A program made the translations under genes and the position numbers. Shown here one piece after another: positions 30,832 through 45,800 of a stretch of 64,000 bases of DNA. How positions within the stretch are numbered: the stretch's first letter is position 1; every line of letters begins with the position of its first letter. The notes beneath the pieces were generated by a model. It had not been told where the DNA came from. It ran no database searches and saw only the letters and a list, made by a program, of their open reading frames with translations. Origin of the DNA: Polydactylus sextarius (lineage: Eukaryota; Chordata; Actinopteri; Polynemidae); the NCBI GenBank assembly GCA_016801845.1, contig CM028907.1, positions 22,632,598 to 22,696,597 of the forward strand, written 5' to 3'.

Positions 30832-33800
30832 TCACAGGTTCCTCTCCTCACATCGACCGTCGTGTGAGTCCGGGCAACGGCAGGTGAAACCACCGAGCTT
30901 GGGCAAACACAGGTGAGAGCAGCCACCGTTGTTGGAGCAGTAGTTGTAAGCTGACGGGGAAGAGAAAGGAATGAAGTTAGGAAGTCATTAACGCAACAAG
31001 TTATTTTTTTGTCCTGTGAAGGTTTTTGTTGAAGAAATTTATTAACAAGAAAGTGAAAACCAACAACAGCTGCTTTATCTAATACGCTGTAAAAACTCAT
31101 TAAAACACCATCATCTGTATCAAATGCAGATCATGACAACAGAAATAAATGATCGCTAAATGTGTAGCCAAATAAAATGAAAAAGTTTTTAGTGTGTCTG
31201 CAGCTTTAGGAAGTGAAGAAATGGGTCTTTGTTGGTGGCTGAACCTCATCAACTGTTACTGTTACTGAGAAACCAGCAGGTGGACGCTGAGACAAAAGCT
31301 GAAGCTGTTTCTCATCGCGATGTACTGTACAGTTCAGGGCTCAGAGCCAGCCGTGATCCTCCATATCCACAGCTGGCTTCCCTGAGGCCACTTCAACCCT
31401 GGAGTTCCCACGCTTATGTCCCTCCACATGCTATATGAGCCTGGAATCAATTACTACGCCCTGTGAGTACATCTGTACTCCCACTGCATTAAATTGCTGC
31501 ACTGTGATCTCTACAGAACTTATAGTCCTGATGTTCAGACACGTTCAGCCTATGTGTTAAAGAGCAGAGATTATGATTATGATTTAAATTGTAGGTTAAT
31601 TGTACATCTCATCTAAGCCCTTTAAAACAGTTGTGTTTTACAAATTCATCATCATTCACAAGACAGTCCTGCTCGTCAGCGCCAGACGCCTCCTGTTACA
31701 GTGGTGCTGACCAGTGGAGGATAAAGCGTCTGCATGTCCAACCTTCAACAATAGGTGAAATTAAATGAAAACATCTTTTGTGCATCATGTTCTCATCTTT
31801 GTTCTCATCTTTGTATTAGACTATAATGTGTTTTACATGGAGGCTCCTGTAATAATGCTACATCACATATTTCATGTTTATTATAGTTAATATTTAACTT
31901 TAGATATGTTTAAAAGTAAAAAATCTAATCATAATCACAATATCTGGCAGAAAAAACACTGATTATATTTTTTCTGCTGATGGTTCAGCCCTAGTCCCAA
32001 CCTGATGATAACCCCGTCTGGTGGTAGATTTCAAGGATTGACAGGTGCATCATTGTGGTTTCAGCACTAAAGCAGGTGTTGTATGAGACTGTTGGGATGG
32101 AAGATGACTTTGACTGTTGACTTTGACAAGCTTTGTGTAGTGACAATAATAAGATTGTGGATGTAAGGCAGTGGAGTTTCCTCTGCGGGATGTCTGGGCT
32201 CAGAGACACAGTAAAGTGGTGCTGCTTCTTCACCTTGAAAAGACATAGTCGAGCTGGTTCATTCAATCAGGATGCCTCATGGTCGAGTTTTTTTTAACAT
32301 CCAATTAGTAGGAGACCTCAGGTCAACTCAGAACACACTGCAGAGATTATATATCTCAACTACTACTCTTGAAACAACTCGGGATCCTTCAGGAAGATGC
32401 ACACATTGATGTTTATCAGAAAACAAATACTCTCCTTCTTTGCTCATTTGATTCCTTTCCTTTATTGTTTCTATCGTCTTTGATTGGACTGACTGAAGTG
32501 AAACTGAAATTAGCTGTACCTTGAGGACACTGTGGGGAAGTTGTGGTGATGCCGTAAAGCCGAGAGCGTCTCTGTGGCAGGAACTCGTCCGTCTCTTTCT
32601 CAGTGTAACGGTTCAAAATAATAACTGCCTCCCTGTGAAATAAATGCAAAGGGAAACTCGTAAACATTTAAACTTAGACCACACAGTGAAGTTTGATCAA
32701 TGTCAAATTAACGGTGCTGTTAAACAAACTCTAGACTCTTTATGTGACAGCTCTAGTCAAACAGCAGAGGTAAGGATAGCAGCCTTTACAGCACAGTTAC
32801 ACTGTTTATGTAAATTTAAGTCTGCCTGACTTTTACAACCTACGAAAACTAGACCACCTGATGCTGGTGTGTGGAAACATTACTAGAGTTAAAACCCTGC
32901 TGATGATGTTGATTAATGTACATGCTTGTCAGTTTGTACCTTCTCCAGTCAGTGTAATAAAGATTCTTTCCAAATGAAACGAGGGCGAAGGGATACTGGA
33001 TGCCATCAACGATCTGCCTCCTAAGCTGCCGGTGAGGATCCATACACTCCACTTTACGGGTTCCTGAAGACCAATCGGGAAGTCAACAGGAAGTCATGAT
33101 TAAGATAATCTTTTTGTCTCAAAGATGAGTCTGAGGAAGATGCTTTCCACCAGATGTTTCGCACCTGCGTCGGCCCAGCACAGCAGCTGGTTGTCATGAT
33201 CAAAGGTCAGCCCGTTGGGAAGCCCCAGGTCGTCTTTCACCAGGACGATTCGATCGGTCCCGTCCATGTTAGCCATCTCAATTTTAGGCCCATCTCTGTT
33301 CCAGTCTGCCCAGTACAGCCGCCTGAAACCAACAGAATCAAACCAGTTGGAACACGTTAATACCACTACAGCCCAGATCATTTCTACCAACTACTAACTT
33401 CTCTAAGCCTCACCCGTATGCTGGGTTGGTGACGATGGGTCGTGGGTTGACCAGGTCAGTGTCAAACAGGACTCTGCGCTGGCTGCCGTCCAGCTTGGAG
33501 ACCTCCACGGTGTCCCGCATGGAGTCGGTCCAGAAGAGGAGACGGGACACATGGTCGATGGCGATGCCTTCAGGACTCTGCAGCTCTGAGAACAGTTGGT
33601 TTTTGATCAAAGTCTGAACAGGACTGATGACTATCAAACAAAAAAAAACACTGCAAGGAGCCTATAATCATAATCAACATTGGATCTTGACCTGTAGAGT
33701 CAAATGCACAGCATCTGTACAATATGTTCCAATCTTCCAGGACCGAGAACACAATGCAAAGATTGTCCATCTCATCTAGTGTGGGAATGCCTGTGGATCC

Positions 33801-36800
33801 TCTAAGAGGGGCTGGTCTCTGGGAAGATGAGCAGAGGATCTGAACTACCTTCTGGACCTGCCACCACCGAGACCTGACCCTGGATCAGATCACCAGCTAA
33901 AGCTAAGCAGTGGAACTGTAGTCACTAAAAACCTTTGATTGCTGGACTTTGTTGAGGTACTTTCTGTTTGTGGGGCATAACTATTGCAGGTTTTAATAAG
34001 TGATTTCTTGTTCAGATCAAATAAAGACAGCTTTGAGAGGGGGAGCAGCTACTATTCAACCCTAAACTGGCTTGTTCTCGTAACCCAACTCTGTGGGAGG
34101 TACTTCTTCTACTTCTCCTGATGCTTGTTATACCTTTGGTGACAATGGGAATGATGTCTCCGCCATTTAGACTGGCCTTGCTGATCTCCGGCCCGGTGAT
34201 GTCGGTCCAGTAAACCATCTTTTCCACGCAGTCATAGGCCACTGCGATTACCACACGGTCCTGAGAGAAAACACGGGAGGACAGACGGTTTCATTCATCC
34301 ACAGACATTTTCAAAGAGTCTTTTGTCTATGGTGTCAGTGACCAATCTCCCTCGCGGGAGCACTCAGTCAACACGAGAGCATCGTGTTCAACTGCAATAC
34401 ATTAATTCTGCTGTACGAATGAAGACTTATGGACTTCATAAAAGAGACACAAAGACTTATGAAGCTGAATAACAGTTAGAGGATTGTTTCGGTGGGAGCA
34501 GGAATGCTCTGACGTGGTTTAGCTAAATTCATGATAAACAATGACCCTGTATGTTCTTTAGCATCCTTACATATGACGTCTGAAAGTAACCGTCTGTGAT
34601 TACACTGAAGGGTCGTTCATATTTCCCAACACAAATTCTCCAAAAACAGCAGCTTAACCAAAAATTCGGTCTGGCATCACTCAGCACAAAGACTGGAAGC
34701 AGAGGAAAACTGCATGTTCAAAGTGAAATTATGATTGAGCCGTTCACTAGCCATGCTAGCAGCATAGCTCTTTGGGTGGAAGTGATCATATATTCACCAT
34801 TTTAAAGCAAGACGGGGAAGAGGGGAGGGAGGTGGCGGGGGTGCTGATATTATGCTTACATTTAAAATTTTCCATGGTTTGGCTCCTCCACTACTGACAG
34901 AGTTCATTAAACAAAAGCAAAACACATCCACAAGAGCTACTGCTAGAGGTGACTGCAAAATACCATTTAGAAAAACTACCTTTGCACAGTCAGCCTTTTC
35001 TTACCAAGCAGCACACACATGGAGCACTATACCGATAGAAATAAGGAATATCAAAACCATAAGCTCATTTTCCAAACCAATAAAACGGTGGCTTCTGGTC
35101 TCACAGATATGTCATAATTTGGAATAACTGTTTTTGTTTTATTATTTTTTTTCCTTTTCCTTTCAAGCTGATTTTAATTGTTCTGTGTAAGTGCTTTTGC
35201 CTGCGTCTTTGTCCTTTGTCTACAGTGTCTACGCTACTACTCTGTATTTTAACGTGACTATGTTTCTCCTGTATTCAATGTACTGTATATCTTGCCTTTG
35301 CTCTATGTTCAGCTATTTGTGCTTACTGTCTGAAATGTAGTGTCACTGTCCTGCTTTATGTTTTCATATATGAACATGCATGTCTTCAACCCACCAAGGT
35401 CTACAGATGAAAATTATCCCTTGGCTAAATCTGGTACATTGACAGGGCTTATGTAAATGGACATGTTAATAAATGTACATTGTCTTTTCTTAAAAAAATA
35501 AACATAAACATAAACACTGCATTAAGCCACCAGGAAGTTATCATGGTGTTTTGGCTTCACATTTAAATAGAGGCATTCAGGTCTTACAGGAACGTGTAGC
35601 AAAGGTTTGGCCTCCTCCTTCTTCAAGTTGTATCCGTCCAGAGGAACGTATTCGATTTTCCCGCTCTGAGCAAACAGCAGGTTTGATCCTGGGGCAAGGG
35701 GGTGAACATCAGGGCGCGGCGTCGGTCCCACCGGAGGAAGAGGAGTCACCACCTGGTTAATACCTGTGTAGGAGGAGAGTTGATGAATTGTACTTCACCA
35801 TATGAAAGCAGAGAGTCACCACAATGTTTGGTGGATGACTGTATTGACTCACATAGAGGAGTGCTGCCAGGTCCGGAGCGTGTGTTGGGGATCTCTTGAC
35901 CGTTGGCGTCCACGCACCAGCACTGTCCGATGCTGGTGTGACACTGCGTGGGCTCGTAGGCTCCATATTCATCACACTGGGGGATGTAGGGAGTGACAGA
36001 TGGTCGAGGACGGAAGAAAGACAAGAAGCCAGAGGTGGCAGTGGAGGCGGAGGCCTGGGCGCTGTCTTTTTGACGCTCACACTGTGTCTTCTCCCGCTCT
36101 AAGGACACAAAATAACTGTCAGAGTGAGACGTGCACAATATGCTACCATTAACACACTTTGACACTTTGTACAGTTTGTACAAAGTAAGATTACCATCTT
36201 ACCATCGGGATAATTTTTAGCATATCAGCATGCTAATATTAGCATGTCTAGATGATATTTATTTATTAGTGTAACAAATAAATACTTGTAATGCTATTTT
36301 TTTTTTTATTAAATTAAATTAGCCTGTCAAAACACCAACTATCACCATGCTAACATTTAGCATATTAGAATCTTAGCATGGACACATTAGCATTTTAACT
36401 CTAATGTTTCAATTTTCCAGTTTTGACAGTCAAATCCTGCACCATGCCATAGAGTGTTTTATCATATCACATGCTAATAGTAGCATGACAACGTAGAATT
36501 TAGTTGGTATCAGTCATAATAATGCTAAGCTTGTAATGATAACACTTATCAGTATGGTGGAATTTTTCTGACATATAGATTAACTGACATACATATTTAC
36601 ATACTTGTATCCACAACATCACAGTTAGCATGTTAACACATCGACAATCAACATGATAAAGTTTAGCATATTATGCTGTTAGCATGGGAACATTAGCATT
36701 TTAACTGTCAATATTTCAGTGTAATTCTGAGTCCCATTTTCCCCATTTTGAAATTGTAACATTCAGTGTCTTAGCATTTTAGCATATTGACATGCTAATA

Positions 36801-39800
36801 TTATATCATATAATATTTTCTATTAGTATCAATATTTGTAATTTTAGTGTATGATAATGGTTGGCTTATTAGCTATAGTTATGTTTTTATCTTTATGTCT
36901 TTTGTGCTATTTTAACTGTAGCAATGTGCAATTACTGCTTTGTTTAAATGATGGTAAACTGACTTGTGCCCAAAATTGTTGGATATATTAAATATCAGAA
37001 AACTAAACTCCATACTCAACCTCCACTTCTGACTCTCCTGAATTTATTTCAATTGACGTAAAGTGTTCTTCCTCCTGTACAGACAGAGTTTTTTTGTACG
37101 TGGCAGCTTCAGATAAATATCATGTGGAGAAAACCACAGATTAAAGACGAGCAGGAGGCTCTTCATCTTCTGCGCTAACATCCAGAGGCCACATTGACAT
37201 CTGGAAGACGCAGTGCTCTCTTCACACTCTTATCCTCAAGGGTATGACCTGGTAAAACGACCACAAACCAGCCATAACAATCCCTTCTGACAGAAGACAC
37301 AGCATCATTGTGACTGCCACGATGTCTCCAGGCAATCAGCCAAACATAAACCACAAAAAAGAAGACGACCCCTGACATGGGGATGTGTTGGTGGCAAAGA
37401 CAGAACATGGATACAAAAGCTGCGTACAGTAAGATACTGTGACAAGTTTTGACAGGGGACACAAAATGATGCCTTTTGGGGGCCAGACAGGTCATAAAAA
37501 GGATGAAAATATGACAAGACTTTGGTGCAGTGGAACGAAGCTGTAATTATCCCTCAACTCCCGACACCTGGAATCACTGAGGGAGTCTACAGCTGTGGGT
37601 CGACGCCAAACCACCGGCAGACAACAACAACGATGACGACGACAACAACAACAAAACGCAGGCAGACACAAAACTGAAACTTGACTCCATACTTTGTTTG
37701 AAATGTCACTGTCTATCACAACTTAACAGGGTTCTCTAGTGGACATACTGTAACAGCTGAATACATAAGCTAATGCAGAACTGAGACCAAAATAATAGTC
37801 TTTTCTGAGTATTTAAAAAGTTATGCTCAAAAATTACACTTAAAAATTACACTCTTACACTTGAAAACAGCAATAATCACCACGCTAACATTTATCTTAT
37901 TAGGGTATTAGCGTGGGAACATTAGCATTTGAACTCCAATTGTTTTCCATTTTGACTACCACATGCAAATCCTGCACCACGCATCCAGTGTTTTAGCATT
38001 TTAGCATTTCAACATGGTAATAGTAGCATGTCTCTAATATTTGGTCAGTCTCAGTATGTCATGATAATACTCAGCTTATAATGCTAATGCTTATCAATAA
38101 TGTGGCCCTATTTGGACATTTTACACATTTTAAATAATACTTCAGTTTTACAATTTGAGAGTCTAATTCTAAATGGTCCCATTTTTAGATGGTTTTTTTA
38201 GCATTTCAGCATTACAACATGCTAATGTTACACTAGCTAGATATAATTTAGTTATGAGTGTAACATGCAAATACTTATATTGTAACAGAAAACTTTCATC
38301 AACTTCAGCTGGAAGTTACATGCTATTCTCTAAAATGTAACATTTAGATAATAATATAAATTAAAAAGTCTGTGAGAGTTCGAGTCCTAAAAGGGGACAT
38401 TGAGATTCAAGACATTTTGTCTCCTGTCACTGATTGGGACGAGACGCACGTAACTTTTCCTTAGTTTACTCTGTCTTGAGCATATCTCAGGCTGCAGAGG
38501 CTCAGCTGTGCGATGTCAAGTGTTTGTTGAGTCTCACATGAAATCTGTTTACGCTCCGCTCTGTCTCCTCATCTCTGCCTGAGCTTTATTCATACTCAGC
38601 CTTCAGCTGAAGCCTTGCACAAAGACAAATGTTTATACCAAGCTCCCATTTGTCTGAGACATCAGCAGGGCCCACTTTAATGTCTATGAGCCACCGCTGT
38701 TTTAAAGTTTCCTACCTGGGGATGTGGGGCTGCACTGGAAGCCATCACCATGGAAACCGGGACGGCACTGGCAGGCATAGGAACCTTGTGTGTTGGAGCA
38801 GAAGGCGTCACGGTGGCAACGGTCCAGCTGACACTCATCCACATCTGAATGATCACAAAGGACACAAATGATGATTAACAGGAAGCTGTGACCTAATACA
38901 AGATGCAATACAAGCAATATAAGATGCAGTACCAACAATGGCACTGGCTCTAAAAATCAACGATATATATAAATATAGCTGTGTACTTCAAGGGCTGGAA
39001 TTTGTACATGACTGTCATGAAGGATACAAAAGTTGGATCTTCAAAACCCAACATATTCTAAGATTCATTGCAACACGAGTCACATTTAGGATGATGATGA
39101 CATGGATGGGCAGTTAAAGGTTAAGGTCACATGACTAGTGTAGTGGACGTGTGCCTTTTACTTCATACTATCATAACAATTTGTATCTTACCTTCCATGT
39201 GTAAAATTTTAATTTGTTTTTCTGTTAAAAGTGGCAAACAGACACTGTTGTTCTTGGACCATCTGATTAGATTTGGCCTTGACAAAGGTCTGGCCAATGG
39301 AGACCACAACCAACAGTCAATGTTGTCAAGACCAGTGTTAATGGATGCCCAGTGAGTTGGACGGCAGATGAGTTTCATTACACTACAACACTTGCTAAAT
39401 AAACCTAATCCTAGAGTTGTATTTGACTGCATTCATTAATAAAAATCCCTTTATTCCTTCAATGTCTCAGGTTCCCAAGCTTGTGGACTGAACTGCCAAA
39501 ACATGGAGCTTCATGTTGCAACATAAGTCTTGAACTTTAAAGACTCCTTATGTAAATATTTCAGTCAGAAACCTGATTTACTTTATGGCTGCAACTGTGA
39601 CTTTTCAGGACAAACACAATAAACTATAGTTATGGATGTATGGACACGCTGAAGAGAGGCAACTTCGCCCTCCTGTCCTGCTGTTTCCAAAACGAGAAAG
39701 AAAACACTTAAGAGATGAAGAGGAGGAGGAGGAAGATGTAAATACACAAGAGAGGAGCTGCACAGCTGTGAGGCAAAGTTATGCACTTCCTGTCCAGGTG

Positions 39801-42800
39801 GGGAGCGTTTCCCATCTCCGGGGGCCCCACAGAGCCGGCGATGAAGAAACCGTCCGGCGTCATATTAAGTACAGTCACATTTTTAGTGTTTATCAGGGGA
39901 ACAAGTCAGACAGACTGCGTGAACTCACCCCGACACACCCGGCCGTCGCCGTCATAGCCCACCAGGCAGGAGCAGATGAATGTTGAGCCACCGGTGTAGG
40001 TGCACTGAGCTCGGTCGGGGGCATCACAGTCATGACTTCCTCTCTGACAGTGATCTACAGGTCGGTTCTCCTCTGCAAAACCAGACAGAAGACACATATG
40101 TCTCTCATCTACAATGTCATATTTAGCAACACACCAACAAGTCAACATGCTAGCATTTAACATGACTTGACATGACATGACTTTAACATGGCTTTTAGCA
40201 TGAGAACAACACGTAGTAATAGTACACACGTAATAGTAGCATGTTCACGCAGTTTTTGTCAGTATTTGGATGCCATTATAATGCTTAGCTTACTAATGCT
40301 AGTGCTTAACAGTATAGTGGTCTTTTTAGACATGTTGACATGTATTTTACATAAAGAACTCAGTCTAATTCTAAACATCACCATATTTAAGATTTTGAAT
40401 TCTAGCTTTTCAGCATGTCAACATGCTAACATTAGCATGGCTAGGTATGGAAGTTATTAGCATGCCATGATAATGCTTAGCTCACAATGCTAATGCCAAA
40501 GTTTATCTTTATCTAGCATCACTGAGACAGTCAGCTTCACAAGGAGACAACTGGTTGTGGTTCAGTCTCTTTTTCCCCAAGTTGAACGAGTTGAACAAAA
40601 CCTTTATTGTTTTTGTGTCTTCGGGGTGTTCAGAACATCTGTATGGGCAATGAGAGAGTCTTCAAACAAAAGCCACACACAGGAACTACACAGTCCGCCC
40701 ACCCACACAGCTGTCAATACCCACACACATTGAAACATACCGATGCAGGTCTTTCCGTCGCTGGCGAACACGAAACCTGTCATACACTCACAGCGGAAAC
40801 TTCCAGGCTGATTGCTACACAACGCATTTGATCCACAGACCTGGAGAGTCTCCCTGCACTCATCGATATCTGCCAACAACACACCAACACAGACATGAGG
40901 TTATAGTTCCCTAAAAGCTGCTAAAGACAGATCAAGAAAGTATCACAAAATATCCAGAGATGTCTTCAATCACATTTAACATAACAGTAAATATCAGTCA
41001 GATTTTACATTGCAGTCTTTCCTCTCTTTTACAAACAGTTGTTGTGTCTTTAGCATCAGCAATAGTTGTGGTATTTGTAGTTTCAATGGTTTTAGCATCA
41101 TGTAATTATCTGATCTTAATTAAAAACTGCTGCAGTAATACCTGTTGCCAGTAGGTGGTAGAGTACATTTACCAGTCACCTACACGTATCACTCCATACA
41201 AATTTCACCACAGTTGTCACATGAGAAAACATTGAGGTGTGAGGTTACGTTACCGTGGCAATAGCGTCCGTCTCCGGCAAAACCAGCTGCACAAACGCAG
41301 GTGAACTGGAGGCCTTCCCCTGGTCTGCACATGGCGTTGATGTCACAGCCGTGTCGACCAGTAAAACATGGATTCTGCTCTGAAAGACTGCCTGTTGGAA
41401 AAAGAGACATACTCAGAAAACTGGAGCTGTGAGTTCAGCTTGACTTCAGGCTTCAGCCTGATCCAGGTTAGCAGGTTAGGAAACCAAGTTAGAAAATCTG
41501 ACCCATATAACCCAAACCATGAAGAAAGATGACAGTGAATTTGCATTTGAGTGTGGATGCTGACATGCATGGATGTGAATTCATGATATAAAAGTAACAA
41601 ATGTCTTCTTCATGGGAAGAAACCACAATGTCGCCACACGGTCCCAATAAAGGCTGAACTCAGTCATATACGTCACATGTGGCAACCAGACTGCAATGGC
41701 TGGATCCTTCACGGCCCAACATATCCCAAGATAAATAGTGCTAAACTTAGCAATTTAGGGAACACAACAGGCAAATTTTAATAGCAATTTATCCAATTAC
41801 CAGCGAGCTAAGGTAATGCTAAAAATTCTTTCACAGACAAAAATGAAAATCCCAACAAAAGACAGACAAGCTTAGGGTCAGGATTCACCACTTTAATCAA
41901 ACTCAGGAAGTTCTTTCTCATTGGAAACAGCGTGTTAACTGTCATTGTCATCTTTTTCCCATCATGCAGCTGGATGTTGGAGAAGTTTTACTTCTCACAG
42001 GAAACACGACCCAGATGTTTCACTTTTTACCAGCAGGCTCCAGCTGAGTCATGTTTGCTTATTTAACTCTGACTACCCTCCCCCTGAGCATCTAATCAGC
42101 AGTCCCCACCTGCACTTTTACCTTTAACCCTCCTTTTTATTTAAAAAAAAAAAGATGGTGCTGATACCCTTCCCTCCACCCTGACCTCCTCCTCCCTGTG
42201 GTGGACTGGAGGTTGGTATCTTGACGACCTCTCTTGCTGGCCTTCACCCCCTGCCAACGCTCTCAGAGCGTCTGCAGCTGAGGAAATACAGCCACTACCA
42301 ACAGATTACTGTTTATCTTCCTTTCATGTTCCACTGCAAACACTGAGCCGAGGCTTGTTTCAGCACATTCCACCAAGTTACAACAAATGGTTTCACACGG
42401 ACCATCTCGCTGCTCCTAACAGTCGACCAAGAGACTCGGACACCTCATCTTTAAGGATGCTAAGCTGCAGCTGGACATTAGAGGACATATCAGAAATGTA
42501 TCACCAGAGCTGCAAATAAAATATATTCTTCAGCAACTACAGTGGTGAGTTAGTTTATGAATGCATTTAGTTTTGAACTCACTGTGGACGGAGCCGATCT
42601 TGTTGCTCATGGCGTAGCGAATCAGATTGTTTTCGGCATCAAACATTACAAAGATCTGGTCCACGCTGAGCTGCTGGGTGGGTGTCGCTGCCCTGCTGGC
42701 CTCGTCGTGGGGACAGCTCTGGAAGGTGATGGTCTGACGCCACTGGTAGCTTCTGGTGTGGACACTGCCATCAGGGAAGGTGATGGTGTAATCGCGGTTG

Positions 42801-45800
42801 GAGGAGGATGTGATTACTGGAAGGAGATTTGAAAAAAAAAGACAATGAATATCAGCATATTTCCACTGCACATTATTAGTTTTATTAGCTGGTTGTCCTT
42901 ACAGTTTCTGTCGTACTGGTAGATCTCTTTGTACGGGTTGATCTGGACAGAGGATCCCAGTGGGATAACAGGCAGACGTCCCTCCAACTCAGTGCTCACT
43001 ACCAGGTGGTCATGTTCGTCAATTCCTTTAAACTGCTGCTTGATGCTCAGACGTTCATTCCCAGGCTGGAAGATTACCTCAGCCTGACGGGAAAACACAC
43101 CACCTGACCACGAGGGACAGTAAGGTTCATGGTCAGCCACATTTTATGAACATGTACCTACTCAGTATCATTCAAGTCCAGTATCTTCTCACCAATTAAA
43201 CTGAAGCCATTCTGGTAGCCAGGTTGTTCCAGGGCAAAGGCCCAGCCAATTACACCTCCCAAGGAGGACAGTGGCTGCAGGGAGGGGCCCACGCTCCTGG
43301 GGATGTTGCTGATTGCCACGTAGGCCCGCCCATCATTAGCTACCACGTATGAGTGCAGGTCCTTATTACTGAGCTCAATGGGTGTAGGTGAGTTCCCCAC
43401 GAATACTCGACCATTCACCTTCCCATTCATCCTCTGTGGTTTGCCTGAAGAAACAAACAAGTTTAGAAGAAGTTCTGCAGTTCCTCTTCCTAAAATCTGA
43501 ATTTTCAGAATTAGATTTGAGTCATTTTGGTTGATATTTGGTTCTAGATGGGAATGATATCAATTTTGTAGTCATGGGAGTGAGAGCCTTAGTGGAATTG
43601 ACCAGATTGGAGTTCATGTAGCTTTTTGCGAATACAAATGCATTTCAATGCTGCTGTCGAATGTAGTGGCAAAGGTAGCTGATTACAATAGATGGACTGT
43701 TTAGAGTTTTCTGGGTAATTCTGGGACAATTCCCATCCAAACATTTGCACTAGTTGCATCCATTGATCTACCATGCCCTGTCTCACAAACATTACATTTT
43801 CTGTTGCTGGTTGATGTTGTTAATGTTGTTTCCATGTGCATGCATGATGTAGATAGAAAGAAACAAATCACTTGTAATCATGAAGAAAAACCATCAAGAT
43901 GGGTCAGTCCCATCTGAGTAAAAAAAATCTACATACAACAATTAGTCAATTCTGAATCAAGTAATGAGTTACAGGATAAATATGGAGGATCTCTAAGATG
44001 CAACATGGAACAAAATTAAGAAGAGATCAGTTTTGCTTATCACTTCTCATTTCCAGTCTTTGGTTTTTGATGAAAAACCTGGATTAGTTGTGATGAGGCG
44101 GGAGAAGACTAAAAGTTTGGAAAAGACTCTGGAAAAGGAGTCTTCTGTCCTAACAAACTAGAAACCTTAGGTTCAAGTGGACAAAACAAGTAATGTGATT
44201 TGTAGACAGACAGATAAGACAAAAACAACAAAAAATACTGCTTACCTTCTGCAACACAGTCCTTCCCATTACCATAAAAGCCAGGCCTGCAATGGCAGCA
44301 ATACCCATTGCTGTAATCCCGGCAGTCAGCAAAAGCCGAGCATTTATGTCTGTTGTGTGCACATGTCTCCAAGTTGTATGCAAAAACTGTCAAAACAAAA
44401 GACAAAAGATGAGATGAGCAAACATAAATGAAAATAATAAGAAAATAAGAAATTTAAAAGAAACTTTAGACAGGATCCCCCAAGGAAAATGTATGCAACA
44501 TATTTGTTTATACTTGGCATTAGAGCTTTTACCATTTACATCCAGATCTTCATCTTCATCAACCACAACAATCTGGGGGTGCTGGGGTTGGGAATGGGGT
44601 GGTATCGGTTGGACTACTTCAGGACTGGTAAATCGTGGTTGGACTGGGCCAGTCTCAGGATACTGTGACTCAGGGTTGGTGTATCGTGGCTGCACTGGCT
44701 CAGGGTCAGGGTACCATGGTTGGACTGAAGGGTGTCTAGGTTCACTGGGCTCAGGTGTTGTGTATCTTGGTTGTGAACCTTCAGAGATGGGGTACCTAGT
44801 CTCAGTTTGGCCAGGGTATGTTGGGTCAGGTTGATACGTGTACCTCGGTTGAACGCCTTCAGGGCTAGTGTATGTTGGAGTTAAAGTTGCAGATTCTGGG
44901 TATTCTGTCTCAAACTGGTCTGGTTCCTCATATTTCGGCTCTTCTGTCTCTGGGTTGGCATTTCCTGGTGTGGCCGTCTCAGTGTCGGCATAATATGGAT
45001 AATCTGTGACTTCGTAATCAATTGGGTACTCCTCGTTTTCTTCTGGTTCTGCCGTAGTTGTCATTATCGTCTGGGTTGTGTATATTGTGTGGGTTGAGAG
45101 TACCACCTCCTCATCAGGCTGCCTTGGCAACATGGTCACTGGAGATTCGGTGGTACTCTCTTCCTCCTCAGGAAGGCTAGTGACAATCCCTGGTATGATG
45201 CTGGCGAAGAGCCCTGATGGACCAATCTCATAAACCCAAACTCCTTTTCGTCCAGAGTTTGTCTTTCTAATTGGATTACAAGAAGGAAGAAAGATCTGAA
45301 TCAATATGAAGAATCAATTTTCCTTTTTTGCATTTTTTGTACATTTTAGTATCTCAGACACAAAAACATCACCAGTTGTCAACCACATTCTTACTCAGTA
45401 AGTTCCCTGATGGAGGTCTCGTCATCGGTGGTGGTTCGGAAGTATGTCCCCTCTGACGTTCTGCCGAACCAGCCCTGCACCAGACCTTGATTGAAGCCAG
45501 CCTGTAGGAGCTTGCTCTCGCCTCCAATTGATGTAGAGTGGAACTGTAGGCTGCCTCTGGGGTACAAGAGGATAGCACGGGAGGACGACTTCAACAAGAC
45601 CACAACTAGCTGGAAAGTGTTTCTCTGAAAAAACAAATGAGATATTGTTGAGCAGCAGTTCTTAGTTCTGGTCTTTGGGTGGCACAGCTCTTCCGATCGG
45701 AGGAAACGTTAGGAGCAGATTGATGCAACTGTTCATTGAAGGAGCTAAGACCCAGTGAAGTTCTGAACTGCAGGATGCTGATTGTAGAATTTAGTTTATA

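Noticed and set aside
44493..44834. Gly/Trp/Ser-rich plus-strand open frame
   Set aside because: It is the antisense of the repetitive nid1 exon 4 linker.
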